A model generated the notes under the pieces. The model was given only the letters and a program-made list of their open reading frames with translations. It made no database searches and had not been told where the DNA came from. A DNA stretch of 64,000 bases, from contig NW_020312817.1 of assembly GCF_003265705.1 (NCBI RefSeq), positions 25,826,109 to 25,890,108 of the forward strand, in the 5' to 3' direction. Numbering within the stretch: position 1 is the first letter of the stretch; every line of letters begins with the position of its first letter. The stretch is from Callorhinus ursinus (Eukaryota; Chordata; Mammalia; Carnivora; Otariidae). The position numbers were made by a program, and so were the translations under genes. Positions 1 to 13,400 of this stretch are shown here, in pieces.

Positions 1-830
1 CACCCCCTGGCGGTGAGGGTCGGAGGGGCAGGAGTCCGGGAGAGCGGCGGCCCCGGGATCGGAGTGCAGAGGCCGCGGGAAGCTGCTAGGCGCCCCGCCC
101 GCCTCGGAGAGAAGCGAGCAGAGGCGGGGGTCTCGGGGCGCAGAGCGGCAGGGAAGGACCGAAGGGCAGCCAAGCTGGACACCCGCTCCCGCCGGAGAAG
201 CTCAGTGGCAGCCGAGATGCTCCCCGCGCCGCCGCCGCCGCCGCCTAGCCCGCCGCCGCCGCCGCGAGGGAAACGGACTCGAGCTGCGGGGAGGGAGGAA
301 TCCGCGGCTGTGCCCGGCACCCCGGGGGGAACACGAAGGAGGAGGGAGGGGAGGGAGCGAAGCTAGAGCGTGGGCCCGACAGACCGACTCCGAGGGAGCC
401 CGGGCGGGAGCGAGCGGGGTTCTGCGAGGGGGCGCTACCGCCGCCCGCCGACCGAGGCGCACCGCGCTGCTCTGGGGCCGCCCGAGCCGAGCCCTAGACG
501 CACGCAGCTCCCGGGCCGGCCTGGGTTGGGGCGGGACCCGGCAGGAACCGTGCCCCCGCAGCGCCGCCACCCCAGCTGCCCGCTGGGACCTCGGGCCGGC
601 CCGCGCCCGGCCGAGCCGGGCATGGCAGGACTTTCCCGCTCGCCGCGGGGGCTGCACGTGGCGCTCACTCCCGGGGCCCGCCGCCAATGCACCCGCCTTC
701 CGGGAGCCGGCGCTGGGACCGCGGCACGGGGGCGCTGGGGCCTTGGCACGCGGGCGCTGGCGGGGCTGTTGCCCCAAGCGTGATTTACTCTCCCGGCCGG
801 TGAGGCCCAAGGCCGAGTTCAGCCAACTCC
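1..830 (-). promoter_or_regulatory. GALNT14: CpG island, probable GALNT14 promoter / 5' end
   Basis: The first 830 bases are very GC- and CpG-rich with GC-box-like runs such as ccgcccgccg and gggcgggag, and composition falls abruptly to ordinary genomic values near 830. No TATA box or confident coding exon is seen; the long open frames here on both strands are composition artefacts with low-complexity Arg/Pro/Ala translations. The neighbour to the right, CAPN14, is on the minus strand. In human the gene beyond the CAPN14 3' end is GALNT14, a Golgi polypeptide GalNAc-transferase on the same strand, so the island most likely drives GALNT14 leftwards. I looked for its conserved N-terminal coding sequence and did not find it, so the ATG must lie outside the window. 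Strand and identity are inferred from synteny; the island itself is seen. Confidence 0.6.
227..268. repeat. CCG/CGG trinucleotide repeat in CpG island
   Basis: Two short runs of about five to six GCC/CGC units are separated by a ctagcc interruption. If transcription runs leftwards from the island this reads as (CGG)n in or near a 5' UTR. The short proline-rich frame it creates on the plus strand is not taken as a gene. Confidence 0.8.
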
Positions 831-3800
831 CCAGGGTGTTTCTATGCCTGCCTGCAGGTGCCTGGCAACTTTTTCTGCTTAATAGAACGCTGAGCTGGTG
901 GAAGTCTTTTTAAAAATTAAGGCGCGATTGTCTCCCTTAAGAGTTTGCTCTCCCCGTAAGCACCAGGGCTCTGTGCTTGTAAGGAAGCAGGGGTCCAAAG
1001 TCGCGCCAACCACATGGGGTACTTGGAAAATGACCCTGGGAAAGCCCCTTTTTCCAAACGCCCTTGGAAAGTGCATTCTCCTCCTTTTTGCAAATTTCAA
1101 ACTATTTGGGTCGAGAGGCAGAGCAAATTATGGATTGGATTCCCATGTAGGCCTCCGCTAGGCTGGAATCATGGTGCTATGGACTAGGGGTTCCTAGCCT
1201 GGGTCAGACTTACTGGCCGTGCGAATATTGGGCAAGTCCTTTACCTTTCTCCAGCCTTAGATTCTTCATCTGTACAATGGTGGGGATGGTAATACCTCCT
1301 TTGACAATGAGTTAATAGTTGTGAGAATTGAATTCGAAGTGCTGGTGTTATTCTGATCATTTGATCCCTCTAAGAGGGCTATGAAAAATACTGTCCTGCC
1401 TGGGGGGACAGTGGCTGCCAGACTGTGCCATTTTAATGTCCGCAGCCTTAGCTGGAGGGGTGCTTATGTCATCAAATTGCTGGGGAAGGTGAGGATGATG
1501 TACTTGCCACTGTATAGCGGCCATCCACCTGCCTCTCCCCACAGAGCTCGGCAGAGGGGAAGCCACCGCACCCTGTCTGGAGGTGGGACAGGTGTGGAGC
1601 AGGGAGGGCTTTGGAATTCATTCTCCAGTAAAGTGGAGCCCCCAAGAGGTGGAGTCAGATAGGGAGGAATCTGCCGAAAGCCCCCTGTGCTTGGTGCCTT
1701 GTCATTCAGCCACAGGGCAGTCCTGCCTCACGGCCCCAGGGAGTCCTTGACCAGGCTGTGGATAACAAGTTTCCGGTTGGGAACAGAGGTGGCAATCAAA
1801 CAGCCCAGAAAATGCTGAGCACTCTTGGCAGCCCATTTTAAGATTCAGCTGAACTCTCAGACCATCACATAGAACCTGGGGTGGGAGGGTGTCCAGGACT
1901 CGCCTTTATTAGAACTCTGTACACGGAAAGGCCAGGGTAGGCTCCCCAGCCGCCGCTTTGGCTGGGCAAAAATCCAGGTAGATCGCTGTAATGGGAGGGG
2001 TGAGGGGAGCAGAAAGAGAACCCATCCCTGCAGTATCTTGAGCTCCCTGGATCTCTTCCAGGGGACTCATCCTGGACCTGCAGACTCGGGCCAGCACAGC
2101 GTGCTGTGGCAGGTTCTGCAGGGGACCCCCAGGCAAGCCGCTGAGATGCTGTCACCACGGCGTAGTCCATTGCTCAGCGCTTTGTGATGCTGCTTCTGAG
2201 TAACAGATGGCCGACAGTTACACAACCGCCGAGCTTTAGAGATGGTGCGGCACCACACTGCCTGCTGCCCAGGGACTGAGGGGCTTCGTTCCATTGGGCA
2301 TCTGGGGAAACTGAGGCCCTGGGTTTCCCAGGGCAGCTCCACGCAGGGCCTGCAATGCCTGGGAGAGCAGGGATTGCCTTCCCAGGTGTTTGCTTCTTGA
2401 ATCACTATTTTGTCCTCTACTCAAGTGGAGAAGATCAGGATTGAAATCCACTTCAGATGGGACTTCGAACACCTGGAAGCCAGGTGAGTCCCCACACAGG
2501 ACCCAGCCCCGTAGGTCTCTCCCAGGACCCAGCACGGGGTCCCCCCCCCCCCCCCCGCTCTGGCGGATATTTAAAACCTTAATAACCAGCTTAAGTAATG
2601 CAGAACAGAGTTGATCCCAGTGGGGCATTAGATATCATTGGTGATTAATCCAAGTTACTTTTTTCTCATCACAGCTTATATGGGAAGGAAAAGCTCCTAG
2701 CAAAAGATTTAACATGGCAGGAAATAAGAGGAATTAAACAAGTACACTCATTAGGAATAAGGAATTAGGAATATCCCAGTGCCCTAAAATGGATCTACCT
2801 CCCTGGTCTTGATATTCCTGAGCAAGTTCCTCATTCCTCTGGGTCTCAGTTTCCCCACCAGTAACGTCATGACTTCTCAAAGGCCCTTCCGGCTCACGCA
2901 CAGAGGGTCCTAACCTTCCTCGGCCCTGGATCAGGACTCTTCTCTGCTACGCCTCGTCGTTGGCAAGTTCTGTGTAAGCCGTTCTGTCCTCACAGCCGAA
3001 GACATTACAGGGGAAATTGGGTATTGGAGCAGATGTGAGTCATTCATGTTAGTATAAAAACTATGGAATGAAACCCATTACGGCCCCGGAAAGCTGTGTA
3101 AAGCAGCATATGGAGCAAATGTAAGCTGGAAGCCAGAGGAAGCTGGGAAGTCCAAGGCACATGCTCTCCAGCAGCTTTGGCCTGGGGCTTTCCCACTTTC
3201 CTTCTGGTTTCCTTGAGCCGTCCTCCTGCCGTTCTTACTGAGCTCAGCGCAGAGCCGGCAGCCTTTTGCTCCTTTCGGATCGTATTCTCTGCATCCTTCC
3301 TCTCTGCCCACTGTGTGACTTAAAGGAAAGAGTGTGCGTGCATGCGGGTCTTCCATCTGCATGCTTATTAGACCTGTCACCACCAGTGAGATGCCCTCTG
3401 TGCCAACGCAGTGAGATTTCTACCCACAGAGGCCCAGGCGGCTTTCTGTTGAGGTCTTTACCCCTTCCAGGCCACGGGGAGAGGTAACGGGTAGCAGGGC
3501 AGATTGCCACAGGGCAGAGAGAGGAGACGCACGCCGGCCCTGCCCTGGCAGGGGGCCCTGGCAGCAGAAGGAGCACACCAAGAATTCAGAGATGTCTTTA
3601 TTCCACAGTTGTACAGACACAGGTCTTCGGGCCGACCCCTGCAGTCTGCTCTGTTCAAGTTCTCCAGCTGTAAATAATACATCAGCCCCTTTTCCTCTGT
3701 GTTCTTCTCCCTTTTCCCTGCCACTGTAGATTCTGTCACAACCATACGCCCCAAGTCTCCCGCAAGGCCTCTTGATAAAGAGAGATAGGACTCTTTCGGC

Positions 3801-6800
3801 CGCATGGGAAGTGAGCATGAGCCATTACCAACCTTCCTACCTCCTCCCTCTGCCACGTTGGCGCATCTTTGTCAGAAGAATAAAGCCAACTGGCTTTTCC
3901 TCTCATCTTTAATGAGTAGATGGGTGGCTTTATGTAAGAGATCTGAGGATCACCTTTCTGGATCTTTCTCTATCCATTAAACAACTCCTTCCACCATCCT
4001 ACTACCCTCTACCCCTCCTCCCTTTTTTCCTGAGGTATAATTTGCTTCCTAGAAAGGGATTTATATCTTTGTATTTCAAAAGCCTGCTTCTTCTTTCATT
4101 ATTTGAAATGCCCCCAAACTTTCATTGTTCCCTCTCCAAATACCAAGTGGAGAACTTACTATTGCCCCAGTGATATGTCTTCCACTGGTTGTAGAAAGTG
4201 ATTCGGTCTTCAGTGGTAGTGTCCTGCCGTGACCTGAGCCATGAGTCACCACCCCCGCCCCAGAAAGTGCAAAGTTCTAATTGCATAAAGGGGTAACCCA
4301 ATCAGCTTAAAGAAAAGGAGAGGCAAATTCTTTAACCTGAATTACCTAGAAGGGTCTCTGAAAGAGGAGAACACAAGCAGAAGAAATGGAGGGATTCAAA
4401 GACAGCTGTCATTTACTCCCCAGGTCCCCAGAATTTCAGACGGCCAGGTCTGACAGCTACCTGCATCATCTCTGACTATTAAAGATGGTCCTTGGGAGGC
4501 TTATGCTTAGAGGCACCTGTGAAAGGTAGAAGGGAGCAGGAGAGCTGGAGTCCCAGAAGGAACAGAACCGTGTGGGTTCTTTGCAGTCTGGCAGGAACAT
4601 TAACATGAGAGGAACCAAGCATGCCCCAGGGGTAGAAATGGGACAAACCTCCTTCCCAGGACAACTTCCAGGGGCCAATGGCAGATTCTGTCATCAGGTC
4701 ATTAGTGGATGTGGCATATTGAGCAGGGTGACCACAGTTCCAGGTCGTGTAAGAAAGTTCTGGTTTATTCCTATTTTCCCAGCATAATTATTGATAGTGC
4801 CCCCTTTGTTAAGAAATTGCTATTTTAGACAATACATTAGATGACTACTCTAATGGACAGGAGCCAAACACAAGATTGACTAAACATGCGAGTCTTTGCT
4901 GTTAAAAGTTCTTTTGTGTGTGTGCTGAGCTCAGGATAATCTAAGAGTTCATGTGGGGCACTTTTCTGAGTAAATGATATTCAAGACTTTTGTCCAAAGA
5001 TGAGGCCATGTGGACAAATTGAGCCAGCTTTAAATGGAGAAGAATTTTGTTGCCCACATCAGTGTCTGATCCCATTTACTGACTGAAAGCATTTTACCCA
5101 CCTAGCCACTCACTCATCCCAGAAAGCAGCCAGGTTCCTGGCACAGATGTCTTTTCAGAGGGTAGGGGTTCCTGACATCAGACCCTGATGATCCCTCCAA
5201 CCATCTCTTCCTTTCACCCCTGTACCTACACAGGCCATGAAAGAAACATGAATGAGTCCAACAGGATAGAGTCAGGGAGACAACAGCATAAGTGCAGTGG
5301 AAACAAGGGAACTGACATTCAACCCTCATTCTGAGGACACAGTTGGGGGAGGAGACACAAGACCCACAGGGAAGCAGTTCTAACTGATCATGGCCAGTGA
5401 AGATCATTGCCAGAGTTTTCCAACTTCTCAACAGAAACAGAAATCCAGACAACAATGTCACATCCCCTGGATTTTAACTATTGGTAACTAATTTGATTCC
5501 CATCCTTGGGGAAAAAAAAAATCAGGGGGGCTAAACTAAACAGGCGTCCAGCCTGGTGCTGGCCGGTTTACAACCCATCCTTGAGCCATAAATGTTTTAA
5601 TAAGCACTGATATTTCCCATGCACCATCATTCCATTGACTTAGAACAGATATACCTGATTCAGGCAAAGGGGAAATAATAGATGGCACTATGTTAGGGTC
5701 ATAAGGGGCCTTCGAGAACATCTAGTTCAATGCTCCTTATTTTGTAATTAAGAAAAGTGGAGCCCCAAGAAGCTACATGATTTAGCTACAGCGAGAAAAT
5801 AAGTTCATTACTAAAGTTTGGGTTATCATGTATCTAGCCAGACCCCCAATTCTCCAAGCGATGTCCTTCGAGTGAAACAGGGAACTAAGGCACTTGGGTG
5901 GTGGGGGCGCTACTAAGCCCAGAGGTTTCCAGGTAATCAGCAGAGCAATCAACAAACACTTCATGAGCACAGATTCTGGGCAATTTGCTGTGAGGAATAC
6001 AAATACAAGGCCTGTGTCCAGCTCTTCAAGAAAGTGGAAGCTGGCCATTAGGGAGCAGGCTTGAGTGTTCAAAGACCTGGTTCCTCCTCTCTGTTGAGTT
6101 TCCAGTGAGTAATAACAGGAGTCCCAGGTACAGGCTCTTAGGTCCACCAGAGAAATAGCTACATTGCAACAGGAAAATTATTTTTGTAACCGTACTCTGC
6201 ACCTGTCTTCAGTTTCTCTCTCTAAGTGCTGTACAAATATTAATTAAACATAGACTATTTGAAAAGTGCTTTTAGCATTTGAACTCAACTGGGCTGTGTC
6301 AGAGGATGGTATTAATATCATCCCCCTGTTGGCAAAATGCTATTTTTTTAAAAGAAAAACTCCTTCCCTTTTGCAGTTTTCCTCCACACAGACAATTTAT
6401 TTTGCCCATCCTCTGGCTATTTCACCTTTTGTGTCATCATTTTCATGAGACAAGTGAAAATAACATTTCTCTTGTGCTCCAAAGAGCCAAATCCCTTTTT
6501 CTAGCTTGATACGAAGAAGGCGGGTTTGCACGGTAATGGAAAGAAGCCTGATGTACAGTCCAAGCACAAATCCTCAGGGAGAAATAATGCATCTCTTTGA
6601 AAAAAAAAAATAGCTTATACTTATGAGGTAGGAGATTTTCAATTTATAAAGGTTTCCTTTTTCCTTCAATTGCCAGGATAACTGCATTCCAGAAAGGTTA
6701 GGCTTCTTGTCCATAAGGCAGACCTGCCTCTTGGATCTGGAATGCAAATCTAAAGTGATGAGTGCTGATAAGCATTCCTCTCTGTCCCTGCACCACTGCC

Positions 6801-7665
6801 CCAGGGATTCTGAGGCAATGCGGATCCAAGGGTTAAAATCCATTACCCCGAGGGATGGCCAAGTTCCTTTCAGCGATTTCTTCCCCCATCACGGCTCTCG
6901 GGCCTGACTTCCAAATTGATTTCCTTAATAACTATTAAAGATCTTTTTAATTAAACCAGGCATCCTCTTCCTTGGCAAACTTTTCTTGATGACATCTCTG
7001 GTTAATTATAGGTTTAAGCTGCAAAGACGTCTTACGTAAGAACACGGGAAGCTGCTGTTGTGCCGAAGGAACCAGGGCTCCACTGAAGGGCTGCTCCCAT
7101 CTTCCTACATGGCAGCCTGAGGAGCCCCAGCAAGTGTTCACCATAAAGATGGTTGGGGGGAGGGGGGAAGTGGTTAATTTTTCCGTCTCCTGAGGTTCAA
7201 TTTCTCCTTTCAGACTTGCTGGGTAACTTTTTATCAGGTGTTTTTCATTAAAAGCCTCATTCATTTTGATTACAATTCACTGATCCTGACAAGACATTTT
7301 TACCTTTTCATCCAAAATCCCTGAAGTAGTTGATACGTGGGGTAATCTGAGAATGACAAATAAAGGTCTCTTTTCACCCCATCAATGAAATGCAGCCATC
7401 TCTACAACAGAATGTAGCAGGTCCTCAGAAGAAGGGGGGAAATAGTATATGTATTTGCAACAGTAAATAAAAATATCCTTCTTATCCTTCTTTATTAACT
7501 TTTTTTTCATTTCTTCCACCAAAACCTTCATTTAAAAATGGTAGAGCAAGGTAAGGTGTGCAGGATGTCATTAAGGAACGGAACTTTTCTTCATGCAAAG
7601 TTCAATAGCTCTTAAATTGGAAATCAAACCTGCGACCTTGGCTTTGTGGTCATTATCTAAAATAT
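831..7665. other. Intergenic DNA, no gene recognised
   Basis: AT-richer sequence after the CpG island. Open frames are short and resemble no protein I know. A C16 tract lies at 2541-2556. A MIR/L2-like stretch near 5940-6020 has the usual wording about a lost consensus repeat. No splice-bounded coding exon was recognised. Confidence 0.6.
2541..2556. repeat. Poly-C (16) tract
   Basis: Sixteen consecutive C residues, G-rich on the minus strand. Length in the assembly may be unreliable. Confidence 0.9.
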
Positions 7666-7800
7666 GGGTCTCAAACCTAGATGTACATTATTAGAATTAC
7701 CTCTGAACGCTGTTAAATCAGATAGCTGTGTCTCACCCTAAGCCTGCTGAAATTCCATGGGTGCTGTTTCTAGGCACCCAAGTTTGGGAACCACTGGTCT
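7666..7800. mobile_element. MER5-like hAT (Charlie) DNA transposon relic
   Basis: The stretch begins with ggtctcaaacctag and ends with tttgggaaccactggtct, with an internal tagaattacct and tgttaaatcagat. This is the near-palindromic layout of non-autonomous MER5A/B elements. Recognised by eye against a remembered consensus. Confidence 0.65.
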
Positions 7801-8040
7801 AGTCCATAAAATCCAATTGAGTTCGTTACACTTTTAGACCTGCCTAGAAATGAGAAAGATGGCCTATTAGATCAATATTTTGGCTCTGCAGATGACTCAG
7901 ACAGGCAAAACAAAGCAAAAGGAAATAAAACCTTGCTAGTATTGCTAGGGGAAAGTGGCTCCAATTCTAATGAGACACCAAGGAGGCAATTAAAAAGACT
8001 TTTCCACTCACACACACACTGTCATTACTAAGTGCAGCTC

Positions 8041-8566
8041 CATAATGGTTCTCGAACCAGTAGAGAGAATCAGAATCACCTGGAGAATGTTTTACCAGTC
8101 ATTTTATTATAGAAGTTCTCAAACATACAGAAAGACTATATCTACTCAACTGCCACACCTGTAACATACCCACCACCTAGATTCAAAAGTAGTTAACGTT
8201 TTGCCATATATATGTGGGCATGCACATGCATGCACCCACAGTTCCTGAACCCTTAAAAAAATAAATTACAGACATCATGATACATAACACCAAAACAATA
8301 ACCCTGAATAACCCACAAATACTTCAGCTCACATTTCTGAAAATTAACGACATCCTGGGCATAACCACAACACCATTATCACACCTAACTGAATTAAAAA
8401 TAATTTCCTAAGATCGCTGGACACTCAGTCCCTAACCAAATTTTGTGGGGGAACTTAAAAAGATAAACCAAAACAAAAAAGCAAATTTTCCTGTCCAGGT
8501 TCCCAAAAATGTTTATCCAGGTGGGCGACAATCGTGCTCTGAGAAACGCTGTTGTAGGTGACTAAT
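8041..8566. mobile_element. Second MER5-like relic with an older L1-like insert
   Basis: The left part has ggttctcgaaccagtagag and agaatcacctggagaatg, and the right end has caggtgggcgacaatcgtg and tgagaaacgctg, consistent with the two ends of a MER5-type element. Between them, about 8100-8440 resembles the 3' region of an ancient L1 (cataaccacaacaccattatc). Family assignment is tentative. Confidence 0.4.
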
Positions 8567-9841
8567 TAAGAATGCTTGCCTTTCTAATCACGGAGCTGCG
8601 GTTCACTTTTTGCACTGGGAAATTGCTTGGCGATTTGTATGGCACTGAACAGTCGTTGTTTCATCTGATATTCTTTGTAAGGCTACTCTAAGGTAGATAG
8701 AAGTGATGAAGCACATGGGGCCCAGAATCACTGTGACTTGCCAGGTCCTGTGGGTAGATCATAGTGGTGGCGTGGATTCCTAGTCTGGTGTAGTGGACAG
8801 AGAGAGCACTGAGCAGTGGGTCTGACACTGGGAATCCTGGTTCTCACTCTGTCTATGGGACACAGGGCATCGGACCCCACTTCTCTGGCGTCTTCACCTG
8901 TAAATTGAAGAACTAAACTGACGGTCTCTAAGATTTTCTCCTTCTATCTTTCTTCAATTCAATGCATCTCTGAGTCCTCTTTCAAAACCTTTGATTCATC
9001 TCCATTGGGATCCGCAGCAAATGTATACGAGGGTTTTTTGAGTCCTCAGGAAACACCCACTAATAGAATGCCGTGGAGAAAGAGATGGATGTGACAAAAA
9101 TTTTCCCACTTGTGATGGCCAAATAGAGCCAGGTCCCTTAAGCTCAAGGAGGGTGTGAGCCAATACTGAGAAACCCCTTCAGTGAATTAGATGGGACAGG
9201 GTGCGTTAGGGAAAATTCTCTTTCTTCTGCCTGGGCTGGGAAGGCAGCCCCCTGGAGCAGAATGAAGCAGGCCAGGATGCTGGGCATTTTCTTGTGGTGC
9301 TGGCTGCCCTAAGTTCACAGATACAAGAGAAAGGGGCACATCTCTGTGGAGTCCGAGCCTCCTTTTCTTCGTTCCTTTAAAAGCAAACTACAAAAATCTG
9401 AGCGTGTATTGCTGGCAAAGTCAACAGCTTCTAAACAGAAAGGATCCATTCAGCTTGAGACCCCCATTTCACTTTACAAGGGACCCCAGTGTCCTCACCC
9501 ATGCCTGTATAACACGGGCTCCATGTTTCTTTAAACCTCCTCTGGGCTCGCCAACATTCCCCGGAGCTGGTCCACGGCAGCCTGCTGTCTGACAGGTGAA
9601 GACCAGAACTATTTAAAATTCTTCACTTGAGGGAGACTTTAATTTTATATGTATCGTGTGAATTTTTTACAAGTAGAACATATTCATGCATTGCTTGTGT
9701 AATTAAAAATAAATAATTAAAAGCTTTGATGGCTGATGGGTTTTCTTTTCAGACTCTCAAAGACAAAGCAATCTCCAGGGTGCAGCAATGGCCCCGAGGT
9801 TTTTATTGGTAGGATGTGGGGTGGGGGGTGGGGAGCAGGGG
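8567..9841. other. Intergenic DNA, nothing recognised
   Basis: No coding exon, RNA gene or clear repeat was recognised in this stretch. Confidence 0.5.
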
Positions 9842-9842
9842 T

Positions 9843-9877
<35 letters not shown>

Positions 9878-10400
9878 NNNNNNNNNNNNNNNNNNNNNNN
9901 NNNNNNNNNNNNNNNNNNNNNNNNNNNNNNNNNNNNNNNNNNNNNNNNNNNNNNNNNNNNNNNNNNNNNNNNNNNNNNNNNNNNNNNNNNNNNNNNNNNN
10001 NNNNNNNNNNNNNNNNNNNNNNNNNNNNNNNNNNNNNNNNNNNNNNNNNNNNNNNNNNNNNNNNNNNNNNNNNNNNNNNNNNNNNNNNNNNNNNNNNNNN
10101 NNNNNNNNNNNNNNNNNNNNNNNNNNNNNNNNNNNNNNNNNNNNNNNNNNNNNNNNNNNNNNNNNNNNNNNNNNNNNNNNNNNNNNNNNNNNNNNNNNNN
10201 NNNNNNNNNNNNNNNNNNNNNNNNNNNNNNNNNNNNNNNNNNNNNNNNNNNNNNNNNNNNNNNNNNNNNNNNNNNNNGGGGGGATGTAGGGCAGTGTGGT
10301 GTGGGTGATGTGGTGTGGTATATGTGTGGTATGGGAGTGTGTGTAGAGGATGTGGTGTGGTGTGTGTGTGCACCTGTGTGTGTACGTTGGAGGTGAGGAG
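9842..10400. repeat. (TG)n microsatellite with 400-N assembly gap
   Basis: A pure (TG)n run enters the gap at 9878 and a degenerate GT-rich tract (gtggtgtgg-type units) leaves it at 10278. The gap is exactly 9878-10277, a 400-base placeholder. Cys/Val/His/Thr open frames crossing it are artefacts of the repeat and of unknown bases. Confidence 0.95.
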
Positions 10401-13400
10401 GTGGTATGGGCTCCCATTTACAGGAAATGAATGGAAATGGCCTAATGATGCTAACGGGACAACAGAAATGCTTAAGCACAGATATACAGACCACGTTAGT
10501 GCATGTGAAGAGCAACAGGAAAGCTAAGGCTGGATAACTATGGTGCAAGATGGGAGAAAGACATGGAATTAAGGACCAATTCCCCTGATTCTCTGTGTCT
10601 CTGTCTCTCTCAGCCTCTCATGACCTCTCTCAGAATATCCGCTCTTCTTACCCTCAGCACTGCCAGACCTGTCCACTTGGGAGCCATGCCCTCCTAATGT
10701 CACTCTCGACACCCCCACCAGAGGCACTGAGCATGTTCCTTCCTCAAAGGTCCTTTTCCGTCATTACGAACTTAATCACCACTAGCAGCCTGTCCTCAGC
10801 CTTTAGGAAAGGAACTCGCCAGCAGTCAGGGTGGCTGGCCTGAGATCAGAAAGCCCCACAGTCTCACAGAGGAGAGTTAAAATCTAGAGCTTTCTGTCCT
10901 AAAGGAGTCACACACTTCAGGAATGAGCCCTCTTCATGGAAAGTCAGATGGGGAAGTGACCTTCAAGGTCAGCTGGACGGTGCCCTGATTCTTTCTAGCC
11001 TGCCTTCGGAGGGTCTTTGGGTGGTCTGGCTTAGGGACACGCCCCTGTCCTAGAATCAGCTGGTGGTCACTGTCCCTCAAAGACATGGAACTGCAAAGGA
11101 CAAGTTTTATAACCTCAAGACTGAATAAAAGGCATCCAGACCAATGAAGGCAAAGGGGCAAAACAGCCTATACACGCTGTAGTGAGTGTGGCTCATGTGG
11201 AGTCAGTTTCACTTGGTGGTTTAGCTTTTGGGGTTCGAGTCAGAGGCCTGTGTTTGAATCCCAGCTCAGGCAGCAGCTGTAGCCACTGATCCTTCTGTCC
11301 CCCAGTGTCCCCAGGTTGGAGTTGGTCAGACAGAACCTCTGGTTCTCATCTGGGACTTGCTGCTTCTTATTTGTGTGATGTGGGCATGTTATGTAGCCTC
11401 GCTGAACGTTGGTGTCACCATGTGAAAAACAAAATGGTGTTAAGAATGTCTCCTGGCAGGTTGTTGTCAGGATTTAGGGACAGTGGATATGAAGCACCTG
11501 GTACAGAAGGTAATCAATATGTTTGTCATCCATCATTGCTGCTCATGACCATGTGATGCTGGCTAGATAGGCTGGCACCTTGAGGGCAAGGACCATCTCT
11601 TCTGCACCTTTGCAACCCTCACCACTTAGTGACGTGATGAAAATACTCAGCACCACGTTTGTTCAATACAGTTTTTAAAGCGAGCCTCTCCTCCTACTCC
11701 ATCGACAGCCCTAGGGTATGGAAACGTGCTGGGATCCAGAAATGGAGCACCAAGTCCACCCCTCCCTGGATATGCCATATTGACAGCTCTGGTGGGCATG
11801 TGACCTGTGTCTGGCTGCCTACATCTGAACCACTTTCAATTTTAGACGAATTCCCCCACCTCCATGACGGACTGAACCGGTCTGTCTTGGGAGTTGAAGA
11901 GACCAGCCACTTCCCTTCCTAGCCTCTCTTACAGTAAGAGCTCAGAAGCCACTTGGCAAAGTTTTACATGGGAGCTGATAAGACAGGAGAGCAGTGGGAG
12001 TCATGAGAGCAGGAAGGTTGAATTTCAGGGGGCAAAAGAGGCATGGTGGTGGCTACATTGGCTGGAGCAGTGAAGCCGCGTACCTGCCCGGACATGGCCG
12101 TCAGGTGAACACTGGCATCCGGTCCTTGGCCGACCGGCTCTGCAGTGCAATGCTCCACTTACCCCTGGAAGCTACACCCAAATTCCTCTCAATATTCTGC
12201 TTCTGCTCTATCAGTCACAGTAATCATCTGTAGCTTCCAAACTTGACAGATCCAGCAAGGCACTTAATCTCTGCAGCTCAGTTTCCTCATCTTTAGAATG
12301 AGGTTAATTCCTAAGGGACAGAAGGAGTTAATCTATGCCAAGCATCTGGCATCAGAGGACTCAATAAATATTATTTTCCTACAGCCTAAGTCCAGTGGCA
12401 GCCACAGCCTCCAGGCACAGCATTGCCTTGTTACCTTATGTTCCTTTTTTGACTTTGGAGTATTGGTGTGCCTTGGGGGTCCACACAGTTCTAGAGTGAT
12501 CCCATCTTATTGGTTGGTTCTCTAGCTAGAGTGAGGTCACGAGGCCAGGAATAAACCGTACCCCATACACATTTATACGTCAGATAAACCGTACACATTT
12601 ATATGTCTAATACCTCAGAGCCATCAACGGTGATCTATATGAGATGAATCCAGGTTGGGGATCAACGGTGGCCCTCATTTAAAAAAAAAACCCACAGCTA
12701 ATGTAAGTTTCCCCAGATCCCCCAGATGAAATGGAATGATCTTGGCACAAATACTCTTTTAATGCTTTCAAGATTGATGCTTTCTTGCATTTCCAAGATG
12801 GATGCTTTCTTGCATTTTCAAGATTGATGCTCTCTTGTATTTTCAAGATTTGCTGAACTGGAATAAGAAACAGTTGCAGAGTTATTACTTCTTGACATCT
12901 CTTTTACTCACTGACTGGTTGGTTTCTGCCCCGTTGTTAAGGCCCTTGCCCTTTAGGGCTATCATCAGGTAATGAGAAAGAGCCACGTGCTCCAACCAGG
13001 GAGCCTTAACAGAAATTCTAGAGAGCTTATCACTGCTTTAGACTCACCTTGTAGATTTGTAGATGACTTTGAAATTTGTTAACTGCAAGAAAGGAAAACC
13101 ACAGAAACTGGCTTAAGAAAAAAGGGGAATTCTTTGGATGTGTAGCCAAGTGTCTACCAGAACCCAAGGACGGTAAGGATGGTAAGGACAGCCAGACCTC
13201 AGAAGAATTTCTCTCTCCATTTCTCTAGGACCACATGAAGCTTTGCCGTGAATCCTCTCAGTGGCTCGCTTCATTAATATGCCCCTGGAGAGCCACAGGG
13301 ATGGTTCCCTTGTTCTACCTCTCCTTCTTCCTTGTCAAAAATAGCAGCCTCACAACCATCAATATCAATCTGGCCTTAGGGGCTTTCTTTTCCTTCATAG

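Noticed and set aside
13..810. Long open frames on both strands in the first 0.8 kb, including a poly-proline segment
   Set aside because: CpG-rich DNA has few stop codons; the translations are low-complexity Arg/Pro/Ala with no recognisable domain and overlap one another on both strands.
9717..10548. Open frames of Cys/Val or His/Thr repeats spanning the gap
   Set aside because: They are translations of (TG)n and of unknown bases.
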